NCBI GenBank assembly: GCA_002176905.1
Contig: MSYE01000193.1
Location: 26,448 to 90,447, forward strand
Direction of reading: 5' to 3'
From: a bacterium F11
Lineage (GTDB): Bacteria > Elusimicrobiota > Elusimicrobia > F11
DNA: 64,000 bases
This document shows positions 10,521 to 18,967 of this stretch, in pieces. Positions within the stretch are counted from its first letter, which is position 1. Every line of letters starts with the position of its first letter. Position numbers and translations under genes: made by a program. Below the pieces are notes generated by a model. The model was given only the letters and a program-made list of their open reading frames with translations. It was not told the DNA's origin and did not search any database.

Positions 10521-10693
10521 TGTTTTTCTAATTCAACGCTTTCCCTTCCTAACACATAAACCAAAAATCTTCAAAAAAGAGACATTGAGAACATCTTCTC
10601 AAATAACATCAAGGCTATCATCATTGATGTCTTCGCCCATGCGCAATCATTCGATAATAAAATTTTTAATCGTGTGTTAGAGAAAAAACTCAT

Positions 10694-11200
10694 TCAGCCC
10701 TTCTTCATCAAATCTTCGGGGTTCATTCCCCTCGTTTTTAAATAGTATTCTGCCATCTCTTTAGTAATTTCTTTATTTGACCTCATTAGATTCCAGGCAA
10801 TCTCATCGACCAACTCCTGATTAACATCTTTGACCTCCCCTGAATCGACCGATTTAAAAACTATATCTGGTATTTTTCCACTCTTTGCATATTCTGCCCA
10901 AATTAAATTTACTGGAAGTGTGTTTGCACTTTTTGTATCTCTGTGAGCCGTAAAAGGAATGATCGGTATGCTTTTCAGGCCTGGATTTTCACGTATAGCC
11001 CCATAAATTTTATCACCCGTCATCCCTGGAAGTTCGAGATCAAGAATCATTAAATCTACGTGGTTATTTTTCATATATGGGAGAACTTCCATTCCATTTT
11101 CAATTGTCTTAACTTCAAACCCCAAACCTTCGAACAAGACAGAGAGCATGTTAGCTGTAAAAGTATTGTCCTCCACTACGAGCATCTTATATTTCATCAT
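10694..11200 (-). CDS. Single-domain response regulator (receiver protein)
   Basis: A 168-residue CheY-like receiver: acidic pocket VVEDN near the N-terminus, phosphoacceptor Asp in DLMILDLELPGMTG (residue 54), then PIIPFTAH. A helical tail of about 50 residues follows the receiver (MAEYYLKTRGMNPEDLM), not recognisable as a DNA-binding or enzymatic output. The canonical Lys-Pro after the fifth strand is not obvious; an FKS may supply the lysine. Its ATG overlaps the stop of the upstream 7TM-GAF kinase as ATGA, making it that kinase's likely partner and the last gene of the operon starting with the FadL-like gene. Confidence 0.9.
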   Translation of the reverse strand: MMKYKMLVVEDNTFTANMLSVLFEGLGFEVKTIENGMEVLPYMKNNHVDLMILDLELPGMTGDKIYGAIRENPGLKSIPIIPFTAHRDTKSANTLPVNLIWAEYAKSGKIPDIVFKSVDSGEVKDVNQELVDEIAWNLMRSNKEITKEMAEYYLKTRGMNPEDLMKKG

Positions 11201-13326
11201 CCCATCTCCTTCTTTAAATTTGGCACTAAATTCCCCCTATCTTCCTCAATTGTAGGAATGATATAGATAAATTTGGTGCCCTTACCTTTTCCCTCACTTT
11301 CTACCCAAATCTTCCCTCCATGTAAATATACTATCTGTCTCGCAATAGAAAGCCCCAATCCCGAAGCTCCTTGTGTCGAATCTTTTGCTTGCCATCCAAA
11401 ATTCCATATTCTTTCCAAATCTGCAGGTTCAATACCCTCCCCGTCATCACAGACAACGGTTTCAAATACACCGTCATTTACTTTTCCGGACACATCAATT
11501 TTTCCTCCCGGCTTAACATATCTCAAAGCATTATTTAAAAGGTTGTCCAGAACTCGAATCAAATCATAAGAATTCCCCTTTACTATAACTGCCTGGATGG
11601 GAAGATTTAAAGAAAATTCCACTGAACTCTGTTTCATTTTGGCTTTTACTTTTGACATTGATTCCCTGCACAAGGACACAACATCAACAGGTTCCATATC
11701 GTATTCACCTTTGATTGACCTCAAAATAAGTGTGGATCGATCCCGATTTAGTTGGAATGTTTGGTTTAAACGCGCCATTATATCGGCTGATTGTTTGAGA
11801 AGGCCATGAATCTTGTCCTTTGGTGATTTTTCAGACTGAGGAGAGAGCAGAAAATGTAGAAATTGTAGTAAGGATTTTGTGTCGTTATTCATATCATGGG
11901 AATATAATGCGGTATTTCGAACTTCGTGTTCCATTCCCATGATATAACGCATAATCTCCTCCCCCATTCGACCAAAAGAATAAATGGCCTTCAAATCTTG
12001 TTCATGAAACAACTGATTTCCTTTTTTTCTTCCTAATACCAATACTCCTTTAACAGATCCAGCAAAAAGAAATGGGGCACATATCTCAGCCTCTATTCTT
12101 TCCAATGAGGATTCGACGGAAGTGTCCAAATCCCTGCGTTTGGGTGAGACTTTGATTTCCTCTCGGACCACGACATTCTTTCTCCCGGCCATATATCGAA
12201 TCAAAGGGTCTTGGTCAGTAATCGCTAAGGAATTCCTATTGTACTTTAGATCATTTGCAAGGGAATTCTTCATGCCGATTTGTGCTCTTAGATGCAGTTG
12301 GCGTGTTTCCAAATCAAGGAAATAAACAGCGGCCATTCCAACCGGGAAAGTATTAAGGACCGAATCCACAATGTTTCGGGCAAGATCATCGTAAGTATAA
12401 GTGGTTTCTCGGATTTTATCCATGCTTTCCTTGGCAAGATCCAAATACTGGTCCACTCTACCAAGCCTAGTCCGATTAATATTTTCTCGCACCCAACGGT
12501 AGACCGGTTGATACACTATCGGGAGAATGACAACGATTAGCAGTATGAAGAAAATAGCCAGATAACTTTGAAGGACCGGGAATATGATTGCGGTATAAAT
12601 CCCGCCGACAAGGAAAGATGTCAAAATATGAACGGTAGTATCTCGGAAAAAAAGTTTAATATCAAACAGCCCGAGCTTAAAAAACATCATGGTATTAATG
12701 CCAATGTAGATTGAAACGATGACGTTCGGCCACGGTGGAAAGGGAATGTTGTACCACAATAGAAAATTCGTCGCTCCTCCTCCCCAGCCGATCACTGTGG
12801 CAGCCGAAACCCAGGCCAACCCATTACGTATAACGGGCGAGGTTTTTACTTTGAACTCAGAAAAAAGCATTAAAGACGAGGTTATAAGGATGGCAAGCAT
12901 TATGAGGTAAGGATGGAACAGGGGACCGGGGACTGGCCAAAATTCAAAAATCGAACGTTGCTCGACGCCAGATATGAACCATGGGGTAAAGTTCGATATA
13001 AGAAAAATAAAGGACAAAACGTAACAGATCCTGAGAATCCATCGACGGCCTGGAGTTTCTAAATCGAACATAGACAGGAAATGATGGTAATGAAAAACGG
13101 GAATGAAAATGGCCCCAACCATTAGAGCTCGCGAGAAGAACAGCGCCGAACCCGGGCGTTGGCATAACTGCCAAACGAAATAGCCATAGCCCCACACCGC
13201 AAGGCTGACGCAATAAAGGGCAAATAGCCTATTCTTTTTGCCCTTTGGGTCCTGAAAATAAATGATGGCGCCGCAAACGGTGCTGACAACCCCGTTTACT
13301 AACCCGCTTAACGCGAAGTAATTCAT
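11197..13326 (-). CDS. 7TM-GAF sensor histidine kinase
   Basis: A 709-residue membrane kinase: seven hydrophobic segments (about 1-280), a GAF-like domain (about 310-455), phosphoacceptor His477 in YSHDMNNDTKSLLQF, N box DNLLNNALRYV (594-604), G1 VCDDGEGIEP and G2 SGLGLSIARQI. The phosphoacceptor context, with HDMNND rather than HELKSP, sets it apart from the other kinases in the window. It overlaps the upstream acyltransferase fusion and the downstream receiver gene by ATGA at both ends, so expression is tightly coupled. The 7TM region is the candidate ligand-sensing part, inferred to detect something handled by the upstream FadL-like and LuxD-like proteins. Confidence 0.9.
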   Translation of the reverse strand: MNYFALSGLVNGVVSTVCGAIIYFQDPKGKKNRLFALYCVSLAVWGYGYFVWQLCQRPGSALFFSRALMVGAIFIPVFHYHHFLSMFDLETPGRRWILRICYVLSFIFLISNFTPWFISGVEQRSIFEFWPVPGPLFHPYLIMLAILITSSLMLFSEFKVKTSPVIRNGLAWVSAATVIGWGGGATNFLLWYNIPFPPWPNVIVSIYIGINTMMFFKLGLFDIKLFFRDTTVHILTSFLVGGIYTAIIFPVLQSYLAIFFILLIVVILPIVYQPVYRWVRENINRTRLGRVDQYLDLAKESMDKIRETTYTYDDLARNIVDSVLNTFPVGMAAVYFLDLETRQLHLRAQIGMKNSLANDLKYNRNSLAITDQDPLIRYMAGRKNVVVREEIKVSPKRRDLDTSVESSLERIEAEICAPFLFAGSVKGVLVLGRKKGNQLFHEQDLKAIYSFGRMGEEIMRYIMGMEHEVRNTALYSHDMNNDTKSLLQFLHFLLSPQSEKSPKDKIHGLLKQSADIMARLNQTFQLNRDRSTLILRSIKGEYDMEPVDVVSLCRESMSKVKAKMKQSSVEFSLNLPIQAVIVKGNSYDLIRVLDNLLNNALRYVKPGGKIDVSGKVNDGVFETVVCDDGEGIEPADLERIWNFGWQAKDSTQGASGLGLSIARQIVYLHGGKIWVESEGKGKGTKFIYIIPTIEEDRGNLVPNLKKEMG

Positions 13327-15389
13327 TTAGAAACAGTAAGGGCGATAGCTTGATCGGAAAAACAACGGCGGTAGCTGGCGATACAATCAGGATATGCCTG
13401 GTTTAGGAGAGTTTGTAATTCCTTTTCGGAAAAAAATCGGAAATATCCTTCCGTTTCTTTGACTAGAATTTTCCCAGCATTACTTAATAGACTTCGAGCT
13501 TCCACAACTTCGACCTCACTTGTTGCGTGCTCAACGAAATTTCGGTAAATCTGGGACACGTCTGCATCCTTCTTCAACGTTGTTAAAACGAGTTTCCCAC
13601 CCGGCTTTAACACGCGAATTAGTTCCCTTAATCCTAATACCGGATTTGTTAAATACGAAATGACCAAGTTTGAACAAATTTTCTCAAATGAATTATCAAG
13701 AAACGGTAAAACTTGATTCATGTCCATTGCATGATAGTGAGGAATCATCAGGTTTCTTGACAGAGATAACTCTTTTTTTATTGATATTTGAGCGTTTGAA
13801 TGCAACCTTCTTGCGTGGGCCAAAGCCTCATTAACAATGTCTCCCCCAACGTAATTAAAAGCCAGCTTTTTTTTGCCGCCCCCCTTTTTAATTTCTTCGG
13901 ATATTCTCATCATCAACCACAGGCCGAAATTCCCATTTCCACAACCGGCATCAAGAAAATGATCACCACTTTTAATGGGCCCCAATTCTTCATATACGGT
14001 GTCCAGAAGGGAACGGTAGTCAGCAATAGAATAAATATAATGAAATCTTCTTAAATAGTCACCCCAAAAATCCTTCTCTTCCTCCTTGGAAAAATTAGAA
14101 AGATGTCTAGCCCTTTCTTTTTCTACGCGACCCTGTGTCCCGATTTCGCGTGCCCTTGGTTCGATAACTTTCTGTAAGGGTAAAGACTGATGATTAAGAT
14201 AACGAGAAGCTGCCGAAACAATGATTTTGAAAGCCCGTTTTGCTTCAGAGGGGTTCTCTTTTAATTTGTGCATTGCAGCTATTTTGTGGATCTCCCTCTT
14301 TCCGTCGGGTAGAACTTCAAGCACTTGGGCAGTTTCGCCTACGTCCACCCACGGATCTTTTTCACCAATAAGAAAAACAATAGGGCAAAGAGCTTTAGAT
14401 ACGTCCTTTTTTGTCGTTCCCAAATCATCGAATGATTCCCTAACGCACTCACCCAAGAGCCTATCGAGTTTCACGTCGAAACCAAGAACATTGGTTATGC
14501 CCCATGATTTCCCTTTAGCATAAGTCTCAAAAAGATCCACATTTTGGACCCTGCGCAAGGTATATTGCATATTAACAACTCCGACCAAAGAAATGAGAGC
14601 TTCTGGGCGAGAATCCTCCCTAACCACCTTGAAGGCCGCACGCGCCGCCATACTTGATGCGACTATTGCAACCTTGGCCTTTGGAGATCTAACCTGAATA
14701 TAATCCAAAGCGGATAGAATATCTTCCTTCAAGTTGGGCAAAGAATAATCCAAGACTTCTCCTTCGCTTTCTCCAATATGATTTGTTGTGTCAAAACGAA
14801 TCACATTAAATCCGTTAATCGCCAAATAATAAGCAATCGGAAGGGAGTTGGTTTTTGTCTCGGTATAAGGTGCCGGAATCATCAAAAATGGAGATAATGA
14901 ATCTGTTGATAAAAGATGGTCATGAAAACCGACAATTCGCTTTCCAGATCTTGATTTGAATTCGATCAGTTCGCTAATGATTTTCGTTTGGAGTCTTCTT
15001 TCGTTCATGTGTGTTCTTGAGCGAAGTTTCTCACTGATAAAATGGTTGAGTGGAGGCTGGTGAAATTTTGGTATGTGAACGAATTTTATTCCATGTGCAG
15101 TACTTCCGTTCATGGATGCGGTCCACACGACTTTCGCAGAGGGTTGGATCGGAAGGCTAGAGGAAGGAAGGGGAATCCGTATCAGAATTTCGCTGTTTAA
15201 CGGCAATGACCGATTTGCAAAAATAGTAACACCTTTATTACTTAATTGGGAGGCAAGAGCGGCGGCTTCGTTAACCCCTCCTGCCAATTCGAACTCTACT
15301 TGGACAGGTATTTCGATTTTGACTCTGGCGTCCAATCGTCTATCGGTATTCTCGTCGATTAGGCTTTGGCCTAATTCCTTTCTGATCAT
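13323..15389 (-). CDS. PilZ / LuxD-like acyltransferase / SAM methyltransferase fusion
   Basis: Three domains in one 688-residue chain. Residues ~15-125 resemble PilZ (RRLDARVKIEIPVQVEF, later VVWTASM...GIKF). Residues ~130-395 match the LuxD acyl-ACP thioesterase/transferase family: GFNVIRFD..NHIGESEG, nucleophile Ser246 in VASSMAAR, GVVNMQYTL, Asp345 in GEKDPWV and His374 in AAMHKLKEN, so the full triad is present. Residues ~430-688 form a class I methyltransferase with motif I LDAGCGNGNFG and LKPGGKLVLTTL. The ATG at 15389 is chosen because GGAGG lies 5 nt upstream; another ATG at 15401 precedes it. The PilZ part keeps an RRLDAR motif but lacks an obvious D/N-x-S-x-x-G, so c-di-GMP binding is uncertain. 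Overlaps the kinase gene by ATGA. Confidence 0.85.
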   Translation of the reverse strand: MIRKELGQSLIDENTDRRLDARVKIEIPVQVEFELAGGVNEAAALASQLSNKGVTIFANRSLPLNSEILIRIPLPSSSLPIQPSAKVVWTASMNGSTAHGIKFVHIPKFHQPPLNHFISEKLRSRTHMNERRLQTKIISELIEFKSRSGKRIVGFHDHLLSTDSLSPFLMIPAPYTETKTNSLPIAYYLAINGFNVIRFDTTNHIGESEGEVLDYSLPNLKEDILSALDYIQVRSPKAKVAIVASSMAARAAFKVVREDSRPEALISLVGVVNMQYTLRRVQNVDLFETYAKGKSWGITNVLGFDVKLDRLLGECVRESFDDLGTTKKDVSKALCPIVFLIGEKDPWVDVGETAQVLEVLPDGKREIHKIAAMHKLKENPSEAKRAFKIIVSAASRYLNHQSLPLQKVIEPRAREIGTQGRVEKERARHLSNFSKEEEKDFWGDYLRRFHYIYSIADYRSLLDTVYEELGPIKSGDHFLDAGCGNGNFGLWLMMRISEEIKKGGGKKKLAFNYVGGDIVNEALAHARRLHSNAQISIKKELSLSRNLMIPHYHAMDMNQVLPFLDNSFEKICSNLVISYLTNPVLGLRELIRVLKPGGKLVLTTLKKDADVSQIYRNFVEHATSEVEVVEARSLLSNAGKILVKETEGYFRFFSEKELQTLLNQAYPDCIASYRRCFSDQAIALTVSK

Positions 15390-15476
15390 CTGGTCCTCCA
15401 TTAGAGGGGAGTTTAGAGGATTTATACTAAACCTTTTACTTCCACATTGCCTTTATTAAACAAATCAAAGCTAATT

Positions 15477-15896
15477 TTATCGCTTCCCAAGGATGCAAAA
15501 GTCCCCATTTTTCCAATCTTGTTCAACCAACCCAACAAATTTCTCATCTGTCGAAAATTTGAACTTAAAATGGGTTCCGCCGTTCTTTCTTTGATAGATA
15601 CTCATCTTTCCACCCAGTTTCCCCATGTCTCGTGAAAGCGATTGAATCTCTTCGGGTAAGACCGTCACGGAAAAACAATCTGACTCCATTTGGATAATTT
15701 CATCGGACAAGTCCAGCCCCGGAATGGCGAGATCGACGGAAAAAGATTCTTCATCCGGTTTATATTCATAGAATTTTTCAACCTTGTAAGAATTTTCGAA
15801 GTTCTTTTCTGTGATCCAGTTTGCAACATCCTGAAACTCTTTAAGTAACTGGTTTTTGCGTCTTTCATTATGTTTTAGGTAAAGCTCGTCAGCCAT
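15477..15896 (-). CDS. Small unknown protein in the FadL-kinase operon
   Basis: A 139-residue soluble protein, Lys/Glu-rich at the N-terminus, with no signal peptide or membrane segment. I do not recognise a family; the alternating pattern in the C-terminal half (FSVDLAIPGLDL, HFKFKFSTDEKFVG) suggests a small beta-rich fold. The start at 15896 is picked because it overlaps the FadL-like stop by one base (TAATG), a coupling arrangement; an upstream in-frame start at 15914 would overlap more. It lies between the porin gene and the acyltransferase fusion, so it may be an accessory or chaperone of that pathway; this is inference. Confidence 0.75.
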   Translation of the reverse strand: MADELYLKHNERRKNQLLKEFQDVANWITEKNFENSYKVEKFYEYKPDEESFSVDLAIPGLDLSDEIIQMESDCFSVTVLPEEIQSLSRDMGKLGGKMSIYQRKNGGTHFKFKFSTDEKFVGLVEQDWKNGDFCILGKR

Positions 15897-17185
15897 TAAC
15901 TTTTCCCGCCCCATTTTTGAGACACCCCAAAACTAAAAACATTGATAAAAGTTTTGTATTCGCCATCTTGAGAATACGATGCAAAAACTGTGTCTTCCTG
16001 GTCGTTGTTGATAGATCGGTCATTAAAAAAGATGGCGTTATAACCGAAGTCCAGCGTTGTATTGCCCAAGTGGATTCCCGTACCGAAAGTAAGGGCCCAC
16101 CGGCTTGAGTCAGGAACAGCCGCTTCTAAAGTTGATGAGGGAACAACTTGTTCATAAACAAGGCCGCCGAATCGCAAATCAACGACTTCGCTCATAGCCC
16201 ATTCAGCCCCAACCCCTAAATTATTTGTGCTTTTCCAGTTTCGGGGAACTGATTGAGTTAAGCCTAAAGCATTTTGTTCATAGTTAAACTTTGTTTCTTC
16301 GACCGTGGTCCAGTTTACCCATTCATAATCAGCAAATATTGTCCATCGCCCACTAGGTCGGAATCCGTATCCGAGCAAAACGCTCTGAGGAAACTTAAAT
16401 TCTGATGAGGTACCGGTTTTGAATGATGATGCGCCCCCAAAAAGAGCCCCTGCCGTAACTGCCGGAATATTCGTTACAGTCGTTTCGCCTTCAACAACAA
16501 CATTAACCTGACTTCTATAGGCCAATCCTAGGGAATGTTTCTCATGGGGTTTCCACAACACGCCCAGGTTGTAACCCCAGCCCGTACCATCCGCAGACAA
16601 TTTACCATCCCCTTCTGTACCACCGCCTGAAATATCAATCACCTTTTGATTTAATTCAACGTCATAAACATTGAAAAAATCTAAGCCCGCTCCAAAAAAC
16701 AGGTGATCGTTTACTGCAAATGCAACGGTAGGGTTTACTGCATACATAAGTAATTTCGATTCTGTGGCATAATATTGGGCGAAACTATCATCTTTCCATT
16801 CCGTTATCAGTCCAAAAGGAGAATAAACACCCAACCCAAAAGCCCAGGGGGAATCAATGTCGGACCAAGAAAGATAAAAATTAGGTACTAACGGCAGATT
16901 CGAGGCCGTTGTATCCTTTATCCCTGCCAAAGTCGCATGTTCAGTTTTTATATCAAGGACTGTGGCTCCCAATATTGCCTGAATTCCCTTTACTTGAACG
17001 AGACCAGCAGGGTTATAAAAAACTGCCGATGGATCGTCAGCTACCCCCGCAAAAGAAAAACCATGCGCTGTTGCTTTAGTGCTTATTCCGGCTTGATTGC
17101 CTAAGGCACCCGATCCAACTCCATAAACCTCTGCGGCCAATAAACAGGCCAAAACGATTGACGATAAATATTTAATAACGTTCAA
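15896..17185 (-). CDS. FadL/OmpP1/TodX-family outer membrane transporter
   Basis: Outer-membrane beta-barrel that in its family imports long-chain fatty acids or other hydrophobic compounds. It has a signal peptide (about residues 1-22), then GSGALGNQAGISTKATA...FAGVADDPSAVFYNPAGL, the hallmark N-terminal hatch region with NPAGL, and many amphipathic strands ending in FSFGVSQKW. 429 residues is normal. The start is a TTG at 17185 with a GGGGGAG ribosome site. It heads a string of five coupled genes leading to a LuxD-like enzyme and a kinase, which points to uptake or release of a fatty-acyl compound tied to signalling. Confidence 0.9.
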   Translation of the reverse strand: MNVIKYLSSIVLACLLAAEVYGVGSGALGNQAGISTKATAHGFSFAGVADDPSAVFYNPAGLVQVKGIQAILGATVLDIKTEHATLAGIKDTTASNLPLVPNFYLSWSDIDSPWAFGLGVYSPFGLITEWKDDSFAQYYATESKLLMYAVNPTVAFAVNDHLFFGAGLDFFNVYDVELNQKVIDISGGGTEGDGKLSADGTGWGYNLGVLWKPHEKHSLGLAYRSQVNVVVEGETTVTNIPAVTAGALFGGASSFKTGTSSEFKFPQSVLLGYGFRPSGRWTIFADYEWVNWTTVEETKFNYEQNALGLTQSVPRNWKSTNNLGVGAEWAMSEVVDLRFGGLVYEQVVPSSTLEAAVPDSSRWALTFGTGIHLGNTTLDFGYNAIFFNDRSINNDQEDTVFASYSQDGEYKTFINVFSFGVSQKWGGKS

Positions 17186-17255
17186 GTACTCCCCCTTAAC
17201 GATTTTGCTTAATTCAGATGAAAAAAATTAGCCCTCCTTCATCGGTGCTTAATTG

Positions 17256-17447
17256 TTAATCATTTAACAAAGTACAATCAGGAAATTTTCTACGGATCGA
17301 TTTCCTTGCCAAATCCCTCGGTCTTGTACCGCGAGTCCAGCTAACAACAACAGGATATTTCACCCCGGATTTCTCTGCAAAATCCGAATAGCTTAATCCT
17401 TTCTTGGCCAGCCAACGCTTAAAATTCACGCTTCCATTATTTTTCAT
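17256..17447 (-). CDS. Small HTH protein upstream of the FadL operon
   Basis: A 63-residue basic protein whose centre (KKGLSYSDFAEKSGVKYPVVVSWTRG) reads as a helix-turn-helix of the Cro/C1 (XRE) style. It ends 70 bp before the FadL-like start on the same strand. An AT-rich inverted repeat lies just upstream of its ATG (17470-17493), a likely operator, so autoregulation or control of the operon is plausible. No partner toxin is seen. Confidence 0.7.
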   Translation of the reverse strand: MKNNGSVNFKRWLAKKGLSYSDFAEKSGVKYPVVVSWTRGTRPRDLARKSIRRKFPDCTLLND

Positions 17448-17469
17448 AAATCCTCAACCAGAAGTATAT

Positions 17470-17493
17470 ATCATATAAAATTATATATGATAA
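17470..17493. promoter_or_regulatory. AT-rich inverted repeat, putative operator of the HTH gene
   Basis: Arms TATCATATA and TATATGATA are separated by 6 nt, centred about 35 bp upstream of the small HTH gene start. The symmetry and position fit an autoregulatory operator overlapping a promoter. Confidence 0.5.
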
Positions 17494-17532
17494 TGTCGAC
17501 TGACACTTAAATTCTCTTTTTCCTTGAATAAC

Positions 17533-17637
17533 GAGACTGTAGGAAAAGTCCAAAAATACCCAAATTCCCCTTTAATTTCTTTTATTAGATGAAATAATCG
17601 TATCTTTTTCCCATAAGGCGACTTTCCCTACAGTCTC
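17533..17637. mobile_element. 105-bp MITE-like element with 17-bp inverted ends
   Basis: GAGACTGTAGGAAAAGT at the left end matches the complement of ACTTTCCCTACAGTCTC at the right end in 16 of 17 bases. The element is flanked by AAC on both sides, consistent with a 3-bp target duplication. There is no coding capacity. It sits immediately before a truncated transposase, so it could also be the left terminus of that insertion sequence with an internal inverted copy. Confidence 0.55.
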
Positions 17638-17648
17638 AACGGCTATGA

Positions 17649-18025
17649 TTGACCATTTTACCGTCCATAAAGGATATACGTCAAAGCCTTAATTTTTTAG
17701 TCCTTCGCCGTTTTCTTCAACGGCAATCTTATTGGCCTTTTTACAAGGAACGAAAGTTTCATCCGGTCGATATGTTTCTGGTACATTTATTCTCCATCGT
17801 TGCTGAACTTGGAAAAATCGAGAATACTCAATCCTTAAAACTCAATGGCCTTTTTCTCCAACTCCCCGATCCTCCCGATTTCCCTCATCGAGATACCCTT
17901 CGAACCTTTCTTTGGCGGTTTACACACAAAGAGCTTCAGAATCTTCAGCAAGATCACAATCAATACAGTCTCTTAAATCACATAATTCATCACCGAATGA
18001 CCAACCCGCTTCAGAACGATTATCA
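17649..18025 (+). pseudogene. Transposase N-terminal fragment (DDE, IS1380/IS4-like)
   Basis: About 125 residues resemble the N-terminal helical part of DDE transposases (HPVDMFLVHLFSIVAELG, then PHRDTLRTFLWRF). No DDE catalytic core follows; the reading frame runs into sequence antisense to a kinase gene end at 18029. The right part of the element is missing, so it is a truncated insertion sequence. Family assignment is by general resemblance only. Confidence 0.5.
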
Positions 18026-18028
18026 AAT

Positions 18029-18967
18029 TCATATCGGGATGGTAAACCAGAACCGACACCCTTTCCCAATCCCGTCAGATTCCACATGAATCTCTCCCCC
18101 ATGAGCTTCGATCCAAGTCCGGGCAATCGTAAGACCCAAACCACTCCCTTTGAGTTTTTGAGATGTTTCTCCTTGAAAGAGGCGGTCGAATACCCGAGAC
18201 AGCTCATTGTCTGGAATCCCTTCCCCGGTATCCCGAATAGTCACTAAAACGACTGAATCTTTTTCTTCAACGTCAACGTGGATGCTTCCAATGCGGGTGT
18301 ATTTGATGGCGTTCGACAATAAGTTAGACACCACCTGACGGATTTTTATCTCATCGCAGTGAATCACAGGTCCCACTAACGGAACCGATAGTTCCATCTT
18401 TAATCCCTTGGCATCGATCGATTCTCGAAATCCATCAACCACAAACCGAACGACTTCGCCTATGTCATGTGGTTTTCCATCAAACGCATCGATCTTGGTC
18501 GGAATCTTGAATGCTGTCAACAAGTTATTCACCGCTTCCTCGATGCGGGACGCATTTCGACGGATCATATGTATATACTCCACATCTTTTCCACGGACGG
18601 CTCGGCCTTCTCTCAAATCCGCCAGTTGGTCGAGAGCTCCGTTAATACTACCGAGGGGGCTTTTGAGGTCGTGGGTTAATCCTGCCATTTCGTGTTCGTG
18701 GAAGTAGGAACTTCGCTTTACAAAGTAAGCGTACAAGAATGGTCCGATAGAAAGTATAACAACCAAGGTTAATCCTTCGAACAAAACCATCCAATTCATC
18801 TGTCGGGAAGAACCAGTATGAACAGTATAGACAACACCACCCCCCACCAATATCAACAGGCCATAAATCCCAACCGACAAGGCGGCCCGTCGTATATATA
18901 TTCGGATGTCCATCAGCCGGTGCTTCACAATGGCATAAGAGATGAGCGCAACATACAAAACCTGCAA
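18029..18967 (-). pseudogene. Histidine kinase lacking most of its 7TM domain (kinase B remnant)
   Basis: The frame opens with only the last membrane helices of a 7TM kinase (LQVLYVALISYAIVKHRLMDI), then a complete phosphoacceptor region (MAGLTHDLKSPLG), N box (VVSNLLSNAIKYT), G1 and G2 boxes and the tail GKGCRFWFTIP. In-frame sequence upstream of 18967 continues with kinase-like codons (GIPPFYFY) and then abuts kinase A sequence in another frame. The N-terminal ~200 residues of this kinase are missing. A TTG at 18967 could start a truncated product carrying two helices, so a soluble-side activity cannot be excluded. Confidence 0.75.

Noticed and set aside
10694..17185. Complete lux-type bioluminescence operon
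   Set aside because: Only a LuxD-like domain is present; luxA/B luciferase, luxC reductase and luxE synthetase genes are absent.
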